DNA of 64,000 nt. It comes from Anaerolineae bacterium (GTDB taxonomy: Bacteria > Chloroflexota > Anaerolineae > Aggregatilineales > UBA2796). Below, piece after piece: positions 1 through 8,339 of the stretch. Both the position numbers and the translations under genes were made by a program. The stretch is from contig JAHBVJ010000009.1 in assembly GCA_019637615.1 (NCBI GenBank), positions 163,006 to 227,005 on the forward strand, read 5' to 3'. Below the pieces are notes generated by a model. That model did not search any database. It saw nothing but the letters and a program-made list of their open reading frames with translations, and was not told the origin of the DNA. How positions within the stretch are numbered: the stretch's first letter is position 1; every line of letters starts with the position of its first letter.

Positions 1-2
1 TA

Positions 3-572
3 GTTCTTGCGTCACGACGAACACGATTGATACTTACGATACCCAATGAACCTTGGATGTTGCTTTCAATTTGTAGCGTAAATGAAGCTATAACATTTAA
101 CAAACACAATTTCGATTTAGTGATTGGTCGAGATGAACTACTTTCACTCAATATTGCTAAGATAGATATTCTAACTCCTGACGCTAAAGAACTGATTAAT
201 TTCAATTTATCCAAAGGTCGTCCGGCTAAATCTATTCAATCTGAGCTATCCAAAGCGAGCATAGATGCGATGCGAAGTGCTCATAGTGTATCGCGGGGCG
301 AACCTAATACAAAAGTGTTTAGGGAGTTTCTCACGGCCTTTTTTAGTGATGAAGAAATCGATGCACTTTGTTTTGACCGATTTAGTACTGTTTTTGATCA
401 GCTTTCAGCTATGACAAAAACGAAAAAGATACAATGTCTCCTTGAACATTGTAAGAACCATTCGGAATTTTTAAAGTTAAAATTGGCTTTAGCGGAAGAA
501 CGCCCTGAACAATACAAACAGCGAGAGCATACGTTCTTCAATTCTAATTTCAGTTCAAACAATAGGAACTAG
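3..572 (+). CDS. 5'-truncated protein with C-terminal effector-associated (EAD, death-like) domain
   Basis: The frame is open through the left edge of the window, so the true start may lie outside; the first internal candidate is a TTG at 27. Counting from that TTG, residues 97-160 hold a helical domain with the hallmark order of effector-associated domains (hydrophobic helix, FSDEEIDALCFD, then a closing helix ending in ERP). EADs are death-like adaptor domains that pair sensors with effectors in bacterial conflict systems. The N-terminal part is not securely identified; its cadence (NEPW..., ITFNKHNF..., IDILTPDAKEL) loosely recalls the end of a PIN nuclease domain, but I cannot show catalytic acids. 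It lies 4 bp upstream of the caspase gene, which also ends in an EAD, so the two are probably co-transcribed and may interact through these domains. Base composition is much more AT-rich than the genes after 1.86 kb, suggesting horizontal acquisition. Confidence 0.6.
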   Translation, partial: VLASRRTRLILTIPNEPWMLLSICSVNEAITFNKHNFDLVIGRDELLSLNIAKIDILTPDAKELINFNLSKGRPAKSIQSELSKASIDAMRSAHSVSRGEPNTKVFREFLTAFFSDEEIDALCFDRFSTVFDQLSAMTKTKKIQCLLEHCKNHSEFLKLKLALAEERPEQYKQREHTFFNSNFSSNNRN

Positions 573-576
573 TCTA

Positions 577-1668
577 ATGGACAAATACAATAATGCTTAT
601 GCTGTTGTCATTGGTATCAGTAAGTATCAAAACTATACTGACCTTCCCAAGTCGGTTGCTCAAGATGCACATGATATCGCCAGTATTCTCGCCAGCCCTC
701 TATACTGCGGTTATAATAAAAATCGCATTTCGGTACTCATTAATGAAAAGGCAACCGCACAGGCAATACGAGACAATGTAAAGACAATAGCTGCTACTGC
801 TAATCCGGATAGCACTGTAATCTTCTATTTCTCCGGGCATGGATTCAAAAGTGAAAGTGATGAAACTTACGATTATTTAGCACCTTATGACTTTGATGAA
901 GCCAATCTATCGTCAACGGCATTGTCCAGTCACGACCTAACCAATTTCTTGAAAGTCTTAGATTCGAGACGGACAGTGGTAATACTTGACGCATGTTACG
1001 CAGCGGGTATCGGACAACTAAAGGCAGGTGTGCCACAGAAATCACAATTGAAAGCTGGCTTGAAAGAAAGAACTTACGAAATTCTGGCCCAAGGTAAGGG
1101 ACGTATTATCCTTGCTTCATGTCGAGAAAACGAGACCTCGCTTGCTCTCCCTGATATGCCTAACAGTATTTTTACACATTTTCTCCTGAATGCTCTGAAA
1201 GGTGATGCGTTAGATCGAAACGATGAGCTTGTCCACATAATGGATGTTTTTCACTATATTGCAACTCATGTTCCTGAACGCGCATCTAGGTTTCATGAGC
1301 ATCAACAACATCCTGTAATGAAAGCTTATATCGAAGATAATTTTCCAATCGCGCTTCGTTTGGGTGGCAAATTCTCTAAACAAAAGAGTAAGAACGAATT
1401 AGTGCTTGATGAAGGAAGGGAATTGGACTTAACCCATTTGAGAGAAGTAATAGCAAGCCATTTCAATTTGGAAGAGATCGAGATCATATGCGCAGATATT
1501 CAAACAAAACTTTATACATCAGGAATAAACTTGTCAGTCAATTTAGAGAATGTGGGCGGCAATAGTAAAGAGATGAAAATCTTAAATTTAATCAACTATC
1601 TCAATAATCGAGGTTATCTAAACTTTCTAGTAGTTGAAGTTCAGACAAGACGACCGGGAAGATTATGA
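577..1668 (+). CDS. Caspase-like (peptidase C14) protease with C-terminal effector-associated domain
   Basis: The 363-residue protein opens with a caspase/metacaspase p20-type domain: YAVVIGISKY at the first strand, SGHG with the catalytic His at residue 88, and LDACYAAG with the catalytic Cys at residue 140. Both members of the His-Cys dyad are present, so it is predicted active, with cleavage after basic or acidic residues unknown. Residues about 285-360 (LREVIASHFNLEEIEIICAD onward) resemble an EAD death-like domain carrying an insertion. Family knowledge: bacterial caspases fused to EADs are effectors in predicted regulated-suicide or anti-phage systems. It follows the other EAD protein by 4 bp, so homotypic EAD contact is a reasonable inference for activation. 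No signal peptide or membrane segment is seen. The gene is AT-rich relative to its neighbours. Confidence 0.85.
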   Translation: MDKYNNAYAVVIGISKYQNYTDLPKSVAQDAHDIASILASPLYCGYNKNRISVLINEKATAQAIRDNVKTIAATANPDSTVIFYFSGHGFKSESDETYDYLAPYDFDEANLSSTALSSHDLTNFLKVLDSRRTVVILDACYAAGIGQLKAGVPQKSQLKAGLKERTYEILAQGKGRIILASCRENETSLALPDMPNSIFTHFLLNALKGDALDRNDELVHIMDVFHYIATHVPERASRFHEHQQHPVMKAYIEDNFPIALRLGGKFSKQKSKNELVLDEGRELDLTHLREVIASHFNLEEIEIICADIQTKLYTSGINLSVNLENVGGNSKEMKILNLINYLNNRGYLNFLVVEVQTRRPGRL

Positions 1669-1740
1669 GTTGTTTTATATTTAGCTTCATGTTTCCGTTA
1701 GTGGTTATCTACAGTGTGTGATTTGGATATTAATATTAAC

Positions 1741-1786
1741 GCTGGACATCCGAAAGCATGATTTCTGGTCGATCTCGGATGCCAGC
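1741..1786. other. Strong hairpin at right edge of the EAD/caspase island
   Basis: GCTGGACATCCGA (1741-1753) pairs with TCGGATGCCAGC (1775-1786), leaving one bulged A and a 21-nt loop. No T-run follows on either strand, so it is not a textbook terminator. It sits between the + strand caspase gene and the converging HSP90-family gene, at the point where base composition changes. Confidence 0.4.
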
Positions 1787-1860
1787 GAACTAGGTTTGCA
1801 GATGTTTGTTCAGCTGTATCGTTCAGGATCAAACAAACTAACTCAATTGCCTGAACCGCG

Positions 1861-3690
1861 TTAGCCGATTAACCCTTTCATGGCGTCCACCGCTTGCGAG
1901 AAGGCCGACCGCGCATCGGACGGCGACATGGTGCGCCCCGAAAACAGCCGCGCCATCTGATACAGCAATTTCAGCACCGCCTGACGCGTCGGTTCCGCCA
2001 GCCCATCGGCCTTCAACTGCTGGATCAGCGGGCACCCCGCGTTCAGATACAACGTCCCGCGCAAGTCGTCGTTCACGTTCTTGCGCTTCATGTAATCCCC
2101 GATCAAGCCTGCCAGCGGCGCGGGGAACGTGCCCGAATCAAGCGCATTTTTCGTCTCGATGTAAAATTCCGCGTCTTTGGGATAGAAGATCAGCGCGGGG
2201 ACTTCATCGGGCTTGAACTCGACCATGCTCACGCGGATGTCGTTGGCGCGGTAGAAGCCCGTCAGCGCGCTGTACGGCTCCTCATCCACCGGACGCAGCA
2301 GCTTTTGCGAGTCGCCTTCGAGCTGCACCAGCTTGATCCCGCCCTTCATCGCCGCGTATTTGGCGAGGAACGGCTCGACCGAGAACCACGAGGCATCGAT
2401 CACGGGCATATCGCGACCTTCGCCAAGCAACTGCTCTTGCAGCGAACCAAGTTCCCGCGTGACGTAGTAGATCGTGCTGTCGGTCATGCTCAGGTAATCC
2501 GGCAGATTGAGCGATCCGCGCGTGGTACGCAGCAGCACCAGATCGGCAACCTGATCGAAGAAATCCGTCTCCGTCACCGCCCAGCCGATGATCACGTCCG
2601 AATGTCCCCACACGATCCGCCGCCACAATGGTTGGTCGTTCTGCGCGATCATGCGCAGCGCCGCGATCAACTGGGCTTCCAGCGCTTGCCGCACAAGGAA
2701 GAAGGTTTCGTCTTGCTGGAGTTCCTCGCGGGAGGCCGTCGGCTGCAAATACGGGCAGTCGATCACGCCCCGCACAAAGCGTGCCCACGCAGGCAGCAGA
2801 TCGCGCTGCTGTTTGCAGATGAACATGCGCCTGATGAACACCGACAGATCGCCGTACTCGCGCACCGAGGCCACCGAACGCGGCGGCACGAACAAAAAGC
2901 CCTCCATCGGGATCGTCATCTTGTCGTGACCGAGGTCGATCTCGTAATCGCTCAGGCGGATCACCACCAGCGGATCGGAGATGTTGAATGTGCGCCCCAG
3001 ATAGGCGCGGATAGCTTCTTCCGGCGACGGCGCTTGCCACGGCGGCGTCATCATGTTGGATGCCCACGTCTGGTCGCCCACATAGATCGGGATCGAGAGG
3101 AAATCGGCGTACTGCTGGACAGTCTCCACCAGAATTTGCTCGTTGACGAGGAACGATGCGCTGGCCTTGACGTGCAGTTCCACCGTGGTGCCAACCTCGT
3201 CGCGCTGTCCGGGCTTGGTTTCGTAGTGAATATCGCCCGATGATGTCCATTCGACGGCTTCGGCGTCCGGCTGCATCGATTTGGTGATCAGCCGCACTTC
3301 GGTGGCGATCAAAAAGGCGCTCAGAAAGCCTAGACCGAACTGCCCGATCAAGCGCTCGGCTTCTTCCGGCGAGAGGATCGACAGCCGTTCGCCCAGATCG
3401 CGCGTGTAGCTGCGCCCGATGGTCGCCAGATATTCCGTCACTTCCTCCGAGGTCAACCCCGACCCGTTATCGATGATGCGGATGATTTGCTGTTCCGGAT
3501 CGGCGGTCACGTAGACGCGCGGTTGATAGTCGCTGTCTTCGCCGCTTTCGACCGTGCGCCGCACACAGCTATCATGGGCATTTTGCAGCAGTTCCCGAAT
3601 CGCCACCTTTTTGGTAGAGTACAAGTTCTCCGCGAGTACTTTCAGTAACCCCGGCAGATAGATTTGAAACTGGTGTTTTGTTCCCGACAC
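1861..3690 (-). CDS. HSP90 family (HtpG-like) ATPase
   Basis: A 609-residue protein with a GHKL/Bergerat ATP-binding fold at the N-terminus: RELLQNAHDS (N box, residues ~32-41), DNGSGL (~77-82) and GQFGLGFLSAFL (glycine-rich lid region). The order and length match the HSP90/HtpG family (E. coli HtpG is 624 aa), but the sequence is divergent from canonical HtpG, which has ELISNASDA at the N box. It belongs to the group usually labelled 'HSP90 family protein'. Predicted role: cytosolic ATP-dependent chaperone. It is transcribed away from the tandem paralogues starting at 3783, with a 92-bp shared upstream region. It converges on the AT-rich caspase island. The long ORFs on the opposite strand here are shadows of this gene. 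Confidence 0.85.
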   Translation of the reverse strand: MSGTKHQFQIYLPGLLKVLAENLYSTKKVAIRELLQNAHDSCVRRTVESGEDSDYQPRVYVTADPEQQIIRIIDNGSGLTSEEVTEYLATIGRSYTRDLGERLSILSPEEAERLIGQFGLGFLSAFLIATEVRLITKSMQPDAEAVEWTSSGDIHYETKPGQRDEVGTTVELHVKASASFLVNEQILVETVQQYADFLSIPIYVGDQTWASNMMTPPWQAPSPEEAIRAYLGRTFNISDPLVVIRLSDYEIDLGHDKMTIPMEGFLFVPPRSVASVREYGDLSVFIRRMFICKQQRDLLPAWARFVRGVIDCPYLQPTASREELQQDETFFLVRQALEAQLIAALRMIAQNDQPLWRRIVWGHSDVIIGWAVTETDFFDQVADLVLLRTTRGSLNLPDYLSMTDSTIYYVTRELGSLQEQLLGEGRDMPVIDASWFSVEPFLAKYAAMKGGIKLVQLEGDSQKLLRPVDEEPYSALTGFYRANDIRVSMVEFKPDEVPALIFYPKDAEFYIETKNALDSGTFPAPLAGLIGDYMKRKNVNDDLRGTLYLNAGCPLIQQLKADGLAEPTRQAVLKLLYQMARLFSGRTMSPSDARSAFSQAVDAMKGLIG

Positions 3691-3782
3691 GTGCCACTAC
3701 CTTTCTTCACCGCTCAAATTCCACTCTAATTGATCTACCAGTACAATTAATCCCATGACAAGGTAGAAAACTGGAGTGCCTG

Positions 3783-4898
3783 TTGACTCAGACGCCAACC
3801 TATGCTGATTTATGGGGATGGTACGAAGAAGTTCGACAATCCGCCATTCAAACCAGCAACGAACCTATTTTACGCGCAATGGACTTACATAACGAGGGGT
3901 GGCGCAACCGTGAACGCGACCCACAACATACCCTAACATTATGGAACGAATCCAAAATTCTCGCGCAAGTCGCTGGCAACACATGGCTGGCCTTGTATTA
4001 CGGCTATTGGTGCTGCGAAGCGCTGACGTTCTATCTGGATAATATCCAAGATGGCCTTGATGAGGCGGTCAAGTTGGTGGTGGAGGCCAACAAGCCGGAA
4101 TATCGCCACTGTCCGGTGCTAGGGCGCGTCTACCGCATGGTCATCGACGCCTATTCGCTCACCGATGTGCTCGGCTACGAAGACAACATCCGCCAGATGC
4201 TCGATTTTATTGAATCTTCGATCCCCGTCGATGTCGATACACATTCGCTGCTAGTGGCGCATCATCTAGTGCTGGCGACGGAAAGCGGCGATCTGAAAGG
4301 CGCGTATGAGTGGGCTAACAAATACTTAGAAGTCAGTGAGCATTCGGATTTCCGTAAGACGACGGCGCACCTCACCATGTGCCAGCTCCACCATCTACGT
4401 GAACAGTACGCGCCAGCCTTGGCCTATGCGCAGACGGGCGAATTGGCGGCGCAGCAGAGCCGCCGCGTTGCCAGCCGCGCGGTAGCCTTCGCGTGGCAAG
4501 CCTTGTTGTTGCACGAAATGGGCAAGATCGAGGAGGCGCATCTGCTGTTTCAGCGGGCAACCTCGGTGCGGGCGGGTCTGGGCACCAAACCGAGCGGGAC
4601 GTATTATGATGTCCTGTCCAAATATCACGAACTGCGCGGCGAGATCGAACCCGCGCTGCATCTGCGGGAACGCGCTATCGCAGATGTCAGCGGCACGGGG
4701 CAACTCTACGGTGAGTGCAAAGCGCGCTTGCTGTATACCTGTCTGCTTGGGCGCTTGGGACGGCCTATCGACTCGGCACTGGCTTCAGTACGGGAGGCGG
4801 CACAGCGGTTGATTGCGCCCCACAAATTTCACCCTAAGATCGAGATGGTGGAACGGGGCATCTACGAGGAAAAAATAATCTGGGGCTTGGTGGACTGA
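3783..4898 (+). CDS. Unknown helical-repeat (TPR-like) protein, copy 1 of a tandem pair
   Basis: The 371-residue protein is predicted all-helical, with TPR-like periodicity in its second half (for example HLLFQRATSVRAGLG, ALHLRERAI). No catalytic motif, signal peptide or membrane segment is seen. It is a clear paralogue of the next gene: both start with a PTY..LWGW motif, then share EGW.NRERDPQ.TL, GYWCCEA and a closing LLGRLGRPI block. The start is a TTG at 3783; no better ATG lies upstream in frame. Its TGA overlaps the ATG of the second copy by one base, so the two are translationally coupled, and an AraC-type regulator follows. Function is unknown; a scaffold or sensor role is only a guess from the repeat fold. 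Confidence 0.75.
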   Translation: MTQTPTYADLWGWYEEVRQSAIQTSNEPILRAMDLHNEGWRNRERDPQHTLTLWNESKILAQVAGNTWLALYYGYWCCEALTFYLDNIQDGLDEAVKLVVEANKPEYRHCPVLGRVYRMVIDAYSLTDVLGYEDNIRQMLDFIESSIPVDVDTHSLLVAHHLVLATESGDLKGAYEWANKYLEVSEHSDFRKTTAHLTMCQLHHLREQYAPALAYAQTGELAAQQSRRVASRAVAFAWQALLLHEMGKIEEAHLLFQRATSVRAGLGTKPSGTYYDVLSKYHELRGEIEPALHLRERAIADVSGTGQLYGECKARLLYTCLLGRLGRPIDSALASVREAAQRLIAPHKFHPKIEMVERGIYEEKIIWGLVD

Positions 4899-6001
4899 TG
4901 CCAACCTATGTGAATTTGTGGGGCTGGTTCTACGATCTGCGGCAGACCGCCTTCTCCACAGGCAACAAAGATGTATTGCGCTCGATTGCGCTGCACAGCG
5001 AAGGCTGGGATAACCGCGAACGCGATCCGCAGGGCACGCTGGCGATGTGGCGCGAGGCACGGGCACTGGCGCTCAAGGCTGGTCAAGCGTGGTTAGCGCT
5101 GTTTCATGGCTATTGGTGCTGCGAAGCCATTCTCGGCTATCTCGATGATGTCAAAGAGGGGTTGGACGCTGCCGTTAAGCTCAGTGTAGAAGCCTACAAA
5201 CCAGAATATCAGGATTGTCCGGTAGTCGGGCAGGCGCAGCGCATCCTCGTGGATGCCTACATCAGGACGGACATCCTCGGCTACGAGACGCAGATACGCG
5301 AGGCGCTCGACTACATCGAAACCAACATCCCGCTGCCGGAAAGCACTTACCGTCTGCTGATGGCGCACCGTTCCCGCCTCGAATACGAGTGTGGCACGCT
5401 CACCGAGTCGCATCTCTGGGCGCGCAAATTCCTCGATCTCAGTGAACGCTCGGATTTTCACCGTTCCATCGCCTTACTGTGGCTGTGCAACCTTGAATAT
5501 CGGCTCGGCAGAACCGAGAAATTGATGGAATACGCCGCTAGTGCCCTCCGCAGTGCGCAGCGCAGCCAGCGCCTTGGCAGTCAGGCCACCTGTTACCTGT
5601 GGCAAGCGGTACTCGCGGCAAAACAGGGCGAAGTCGTGCGGGCGGCGCAATTCCACCGTCAGGCGACCTTGTTGCGCACGACCATCGGCACGCAGCCCGA
5701 TGATGTCTACGACGATCTGCTGACAGAATACTATGAATATGCCGATGAGCCAGACAATGCCGTCGCATGGCGTGAAAACCGCATCACTTACCTGATGGGC
5801 AAAGAGCAGCATTATTGGGCATTCATGGAGCAGGTGAAATATGCCTGTTTGCTTGGACGGCTAGGTCGTCCCATCGAGGCTGTCTTGGCGAGTGCCACCA
5901 CGACGGCGCACAATCTGCTGAAGCCAGCGCCCCTCCTCGCCAAGCTGGATCAGGTGGCGGCGGGCAATTATGACGAGCAGGCCATCCTGCGCACGCGGTG
6001 A
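4898..6001 (+). CDS. Unknown helical-repeat (TPR-like) protein, copy 2 of a tandem pair
   Basis: This 367-residue paralogue of the preceding gene keeps the same layout: N-terminal MPTYVNLWGWF, EGWDNRERDPQGTL, LFHGYWCCEA, a central D.LGYE..IRE.LDYIE block and the LLGRLGRPIEA ending. The ATG start overlaps the upstream stop by one base (ATGA-type coupling). The strict conservation of the N-terminal tryptophan/cysteine motifs suggests a defined binding surface. The C-terminal half varies more. The downstream AraC-family gene begins within about 10 bp, so the three genes look like one operon of unknown purpose. Confidence 0.75.
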   Translation: MPTYVNLWGWFYDLRQTAFSTGNKDVLRSIALHSEGWDNRERDPQGTLAMWREARALALKAGQAWLALFHGYWCCEAILGYLDDVKEGLDAAVKLSVEAYKPEYQDCPVVGQAQRILVDAYIRTDILGYETQIREALDYIETNIPLPESTYRLLMAHRSRLEYECGTLTESHLWARKFLDLSERSDFHRSIALLWLCNLEYRLGRTEKLMEYAASALRSAQRSQRLGSQATCYLWQAVLAAKQGEVVRAAQFHRQATLLRTTIGTQPDDVYDDLLTEYYEYADEPDNAVAWRENRITYLMGKEQHYWAFMEQVKYACLLGRLGRPIEAVLASATTTAHNLLKPAPLLAKLDQVAAGNYDEQAILRTR

Positions 6002-6009
6002 GATGCAGT

Positions 6010-6849
6010 ATGCCAAACAGTATGCCCAAAGAGTGGTCACAGTTCTACACGCGCCCGAACCTGCACGATCTCTCGTTTTTGCACGCGGCCTTCATCAATC
6101 ACAGCTTCGCGCGGCATGTGCATGACTACTTCGTGATCGGGATCATCGAGGCGGGCTTGCAGACCTTCTCGTATCGCGGCGAGAAGCATGCCACCGCGAC
6201 GACGGGCATCATCATCTTGAATCCCGATGAGCCGCACACGGGCGAAGCCGCGACTCCGTCGGGTTTCACCTATAAAGCGCTGTATCCCTCCGCCGCGTTG
6301 ATGCAGTTGGCGGTGATGGAAAGCACAGGGCACGATCGTGGCGTGCCCTTCTTCCGCGATCCGGTGATCTACGATGCGCCGCTTGCCCGCCGTCTCTTCA
6401 CGTTGCATCGTGCGCTGCTAAATCCCGCCGAGTCCCTCGCCGCCGAGATGCATCTCCTGAGCGCACTCTCCGATCTGGTCACGCGGCACGCCGATCCCAA
6501 GTATCCGCTCGGCACAGTGGGACACGAACGCGCCATCGTTCGCCGTGCCCGCGAATATCTTGACGCCCACTATGATCAAGATGTCTCTCTCAGCCAGTTA
6601 GCGCAGATCGTGGCGCTCAGTCCGTTCCATCTGGCGCGCGTCTTCAGCGCTGAAGTCGGCTTGCCCCCACACGCCTATTTAGAGAGCATCCGCATCCGTC
6701 ACGCGCAGCGCCTTCTCGCACTCGGTCAACCCGCCGTCGAGGTCGCCCTCGCGACCGGCTTTGTCGATCAGAGCCACTTCACCAACCGCTTCAAGCGCAT
6801 GGTCGGCGTCACTCCCGGTCAATTCGCCAAACAGAGTACCACCGCTTAA
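6010..6849 (+). CDS. AraC family transcriptional regulator
   Basis: The protein has an N-terminal cupin-type AraC sensor domain (FINHSFARHVHDYFVIGIIEAG, then NPDEPHTGEAA) and a C-terminal double helix-turn-helix (about residues 175-275: QDVSLSQLAQIVALSPFHLARVF, then ATGFVDQSHFTNRFKRMVGVTPGQF). This is the standard AraC/XylS layout, and the length (279 aa) is typical. A GTG at 5998 is also in frame; I prefer the ATG at 6010 because GGTGAGA sits at the right distance upstream. The inducer cannot be told from sequence. It closes the operon of the two tandem paralogues and may regulate it. Confidence 0.88.
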   Translation: MPNSMPKEWSQFYTRPNLHDLSFLHAAFINHSFARHVHDYFVIGIIEAGLQTFSYRGEKHATATTGIIILNPDEPHTGEAATPSGFTYKALYPSAALMQLAVMESTGHDRGVPFFRDPVIYDAPLARRLFTLHRALLNPAESLAAEMHLLSALSDLVTRHADPKYPLGTVGHERAIVRRAREYLDAHYDQDVSLSQLAQIVALSPFHLARVFSAEVGLPPHAYLESIRIRHAQRLLALGQPAVEVALATGFVDQSHFTNRFKRMVGVTPGQFAKQSTTA

Positions 6850-6927
6850 GGTCGAGCTACTTTTGCCCTTCCAGACGCTGGTAGCGACGCCTGCTATCGC
6901 ACAAGACCACACGCTAGGCCGCAATGC

Positions 6928-7377
6928 CTATTTTTTTGCGGTTTTCCACAATATTTGGTGTATATGCCCGTCTTGAGACTTTATATACTCGTATGAACCT
7001 TGCACGATTTGCTCAAGAATTGGCAGTTCTACATCACTCAGTCGCCTGATATAAAGGCAGTACCCGGTAGTGGTATGTTTACCCAACTTCGCCAGCAACT
7101 CGGAATAGCGTCCCGTGCCATCCATAAGGTAAACGGTTATCTTACCTTTTCTCGGATAAAAGCCGATGGTATGACCGTCGCCTTCGCGCCCGCTGTCGTA
7201 TTTGTAGTGATAGCTACCAAACCCAATCGTCCCCGCATTCCACAGCTTCGGCTCATGACCGCTTATCCGCTGCATCATTTCCATAAGCACTTGGCTGTCT
7301 TTGACGGTTTGCTCATCATCAAGTGAAGCAATGTAGTCTTTGACCGCGCTGTCGTTTTGATCAGGTATGTTGTCCAT
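6928..7377 (-). CDS. DUF1801 domain-containing protein
   Basis: A 149-residue cytosolic protein of the DUF1801 (YdhG-like) family. Visible family features are the N-terminal AVKDYIASLDDE helix, MMQRISGHEPKLWNAGTIGFGSYHY, the GFYPRKGKITVYLMDG strand pair, and GYCLYIRRLSDVELPILEQIV near the C-terminus. The biochemical role of the family is not established. It converges on the AraC gene and is followed upstream by a long non-coding gap. Its DNA is somewhat more AT-rich than the flanking genes. Confidence 0.82.
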   Translation of the reverse strand: MDNIPDQNDSAVKDYIASLDDEQTVKDSQVLMEMMQRISGHEPKLWNAGTIGFGSYHYKYDSGREGDGHTIGFYPRKGKITVYLMDGTGRYSELLAKLGKHTTTGYCLYIRRLSDVELPILEQIVQGSYEYIKSQDGHIHQILWKTAKK

Positions 7378-7646
7378 AGGTCAATTGCACAGTCCCTCTC
7401 CGAACATTTGTTGAGTTTCAATATTGTACACGTTTATAGCACAAAACACCATAGTTATACGAACAAATTCGCTATACAAACAAGATACGCGCGTCATACT
7501 GTTTATCGGGTCATTCACACCGAATAGATGCCGGATTTTGCTGGCGCTCTACCGTCTGGACTTCTATTTTCTTCAACACGATCAACGTTGGGCGGTGCTG
7601 CGGAATAACCTGCGCGGCGTCTCGTCTGATCTCAACCTGTGTGCTT

Positions 7647-7770
7647 ATGATCTTTCAAAAAATAGGGCAGGAATACGCCGATCACGCCAATGCTTATTCT
7701 TGAGTCCCGAAGGGACTTCGTAAGGTAAGCCCGACAATTCATTGTCGGGATCGATTGTTTAAACACTATT
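7647..7770. repeat. Interspersed repeat family 1, copy A (within gap 7378-7891)
   Basis: The block starts ATGATCTTTCAAAAAATAG, contains GAGTCCCGAAGGGACTTC (stem AGTCCC/GGGACT), then the palindrome CCCGACAATTCATTGTCGGG, and ends near AAACACTATT. Near-identical blocks recur at about 10.29, 31.84 and, more diverged, 63.85 kb. There is no convincing ORF. The rest of the 514-bp gap is AT-rich and holds the promoter/operator of the next gene pair; I see nothing else in 7378-7646. Confidence 0.8.
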
Positions 7771-7805
7771 AGCATCAAACACCAGTTTGTAACTTTCATG
7801 TAAAA

Positions 7806-7839
7806 CATACTTGACATGAAGTATGATTTGTATTACATT
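7806..7839 (+). promoter_or_regulatory. Promoter overlapped by a palindrome (putative autoregulatory operator)
   Basis: TTGACA (7811-7816), a 17-bp spacer and TACATT (7834-7839) form a sigma70-type promoter facing the membrane protein/HTH pair. An inverted repeat CATACTT-N6-AAGTATG (7806-7825) covers the -35 box. The small HTH protein encoded at 8340 is the natural candidate to bind it. Confidence 0.6.
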
Positions 7840-7891
7840 ATGTCCATTGAACATTACATCGAGTAAAGCATAGCAGACAGGCAAGGCCACG

Positions 7892-8338
7892 ATGTCCTAC
7901 CAAGAAAAGCGCGCACTCGTCTCCTTGATCAGTTCCATTCTGATTACCGCGTTGTATTCGGCCTATATGGCGCAGCGCTACCCGACCAGCGACGCCTATT
8001 CGATTGAAGTCTTCCGCTTCTGGGGAGCCTTCTTTTTAATCCTGATTGTGGTTTCAATCGTGGCGAGGATCGTGATCTACATCCTGTTCAGCATCATCAA
8101 CACGCTTGCCACGCGCGAAGAAGAACCGTCGATCACGGATGAACGCGACAGACTGATCGAGCTGAAATCCAATCGGAATGCGTTGTGGGTCTTTTCGGTT
8201 GGCGTCCTGATCGCGATGGGGTCGTTGGTCGTGGATATGCCGCCCTCCGTCATGTTCGTCATCCTGATAGGCGCGGGGCTGGCGTCTGACATGATCAGTG
8301 AACTTTCGCAGTTCGTGTTTTATCGACGGGGTTTCTAG
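7892..8338 (+). CDS. Small membrane protein co-encoded with HTH regulator
   Basis: A 148-residue protein with four predicted transmembrane segments (about residues 10-28, 43-72, 97-113 and 118-137) and a charged cytoplasmic loop (TREEEPSITDERDRLIELKS). The arrangement resembles DUF2178-like proteins that pair with small XRE regulators in Firmicutes, Chloroflexota and archaea; this is a layout match and no catalytic function is known. The HTH gene starts one base after its stop, so the two form an operon under the promoter at 7811-7839. Confidence 0.7.
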   Translation: MSYQEKRALVSLISSILITALYSAYMAQRYPTSDAYSIEVFRFWGAFFLILIVVSIVARIVIYILFSIINTLATREEEPSITDERDRLIELKSNRNALWVFSVGVLIAMGSLVVDMPPSVMFVILIGAGLASDMISELSQFVFYRRGF

Positions 8339-8339
8339 C

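Noticed and set aside
1741..1786. Attachment site or integration scar at the island edge
   Set aside because: It is a single hairpin without a direct repeat on the other side of the island (outside the window), so no att claim is made.
1894..3243. 449-codon ORF on the + strand
   Set aside because: It is antisense to the HSP90-family gene, its translation is low-complexity (rich in Arg, His, Gln), and it has no recognisable domain; a GC-driven shadow.
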